Positions 63,680-64,000 of a DNA stretch of 64,000 bases are shown here, in pieces. Position 1 is the stretch's first letter, and each line of letters starts with the position of its first letter. Under the pieces are notes generated by a model. It did not search any database, had not been told where the DNA came from, and worked only from the letters and a program-made list of their open reading frames with translations. The DNA comes from Candidatus Phycosocius bacilliformis (GTDB lineage: Bacteria > Pseudomonadota > Alphaproteobacteria > Caulobacterales > Aquidulcibacteraceae). Where the stretch lies: positions 124,001 to 188,000 of the forward strand of contig NZ_BFBR01000002.1 of the NCBI RefSeq assembly GCF_003112735.1, in the 5' to 3' direction. The position numbers were made by a program, and so were the translations under genes.

Positions 63680-64000
63680 CTAAACCAGACCGGCCGCACG
63701 TTTGGCAGCAATCTCGGCCTGCAATTGGGCTGTGCGCTGCGCATCGATCGGGTAAGCGCGTAAAATGGCGGCTCCGATGAGATTGATGATCGAGGGCAGG
63801 CCAATGAATAGAAGCGTTAGGCCCAAAAGGGCGGAGGCGGAATTTTCTGCGCCAAGATTTGACTCAAAGCCCACCAGACCAAGGCCGACATAGGTCACGC
63901 CAACGGCAAGCGCATAGCCGGCCTTCCCAGTCAGCGTCACCAAAGCATAGAGCAGGCCAGTGCGATCTTGCCCGGTTCGCAACAAGTCCTCATCCCCAAT
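63680..64000 (-). CDS. C-terminal part of a GPH-type sugar transporter (MFS), start beyond the window
   Basis: 107 residues visible; the frame is open to the window edge. The segment DEDLLRTGQDRTGLLYALVT then GKAGYALAVGVTYVGL matches the last-third signature of glycoside-pentoside-hexuronide:cation symporters (DYDEL.TG.R.EG). Two further membrane helices and a short basic tail (QLQAEIAAKRAAGLV) end the protein. Substrate cannot be judged from the fragment. Confidence 0.8.
   Translation of the reverse strand: MGDEDLLRTGQDRTGLLYALVTLTGKAGYALAVGVTYVGLGLVGFESNLGAENSASALLGLTLLFIGLPSIINLIGAAILRAYPIDAQRTAQLQAEIAAKRAAGLV

Noticed and set aside
1-64000. CRISPR arrays, prophage, IS transposases, tRNA genes
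   Set aside because: Looked for regularly spaced repeats, transposase DDE/HUH motifs and tRNA T-arm patterns (GGTTCRAATCC); none were recognised by eye. A tRNA or small RNA scan would settle this.

Overview
The window is chromosomal DNA of an alphaproteobacterium with high G+C, most likely Caulobacterales-like or a neighbouring order. This rests on gene content: the ntrB-ntrC-ntrY-ntrX-dat-hfq-hflX-mazG block, MipZ (ParA-like division-site positioner), HdaA (replication initiation control), the IspD-IspF fusion, RibB with a GTP-cyclohydrolase-like tail, and the liu (leucine breakdown) genes. No tRNA, 16S/23S rRNA, CRISPR array, transposase or prophage was recognised. Genus cannot be fixed from sequence alone.

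Layout. 1-9 kb: purM (cut by the window edge), a short DUF2066-like exported protein, hdaA, ppk, ppx, then rnd facing aspS. 9-15 kb (minus strand): M3 peptidase, an unknown anchored protein, a cNMP-binding/patatin protein and an outer-membrane barrel. 15-23 kb (plus): mccB, liuC, DUF3667, mccA, an anchored unknown, a sterol-desaturase-family enzyme and DUF1489. 23-34 kb: panC, a secreted Pro-rich protein, mipZ, aldo/keto reductase, GDPD, a deacetylase-fold enzyme, a histidine phosphatase, then xseB-ispA-dxs and an HGSNAT-like membrane acetyltransferase. 34-35 kb: acyl-CoA dehydrogenase closed by a clear terminator.

35.2-37.7 kb is the only accessory-looking stretch. It has an AT-richer segment with a lipoprotein gene and a small overlapping ORF, bracketed by two 87-bp direct repeats (2 differences). 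Next come two copies of a roughly 120-bp element with terminal inverted repeats, then rnpB (RNase P RNA) on the minus strand.

37.7-53.7 kb: AmpD/AmiD-like amidase, EamA permease, small membrane proteins, a TerB/J-domain protein, a RibB-RibA-like protein with an N-terminal Xre/Cro DNA-binding domain and two operator-like palindromes upstream, an acyl-CoA/acyl-ACP synthetase, M1 peptidase, DUF6702, lipA-coq10, a membrane-fused spermidine-synthase-like protein, pncC and ispDF. 53.9-64 kb: the ntr operon, dat, hfq, hflX, mazG and the end of a GPH-type sugar transporter.

Linked functions: isoprenoid precursors (dxs, ispDF, ispA), leucine/acyl-CoA catabolism (mccA/mccB, liuC, acyl-CoA dehydrogenase), polyphosphate turnover (ppk/ppx), nitrogen signalling (two kinase-regulator pairs whose regulators both lack a recognisable sigma-54 GAFTGA loop), and RNA metabolism (rnd, rnpB, hfq, hflX). 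The most original observation is the DNA-binding domain joined to a riboflavin-biosynthesis enzyme, with matching palindromes in front of its gene.
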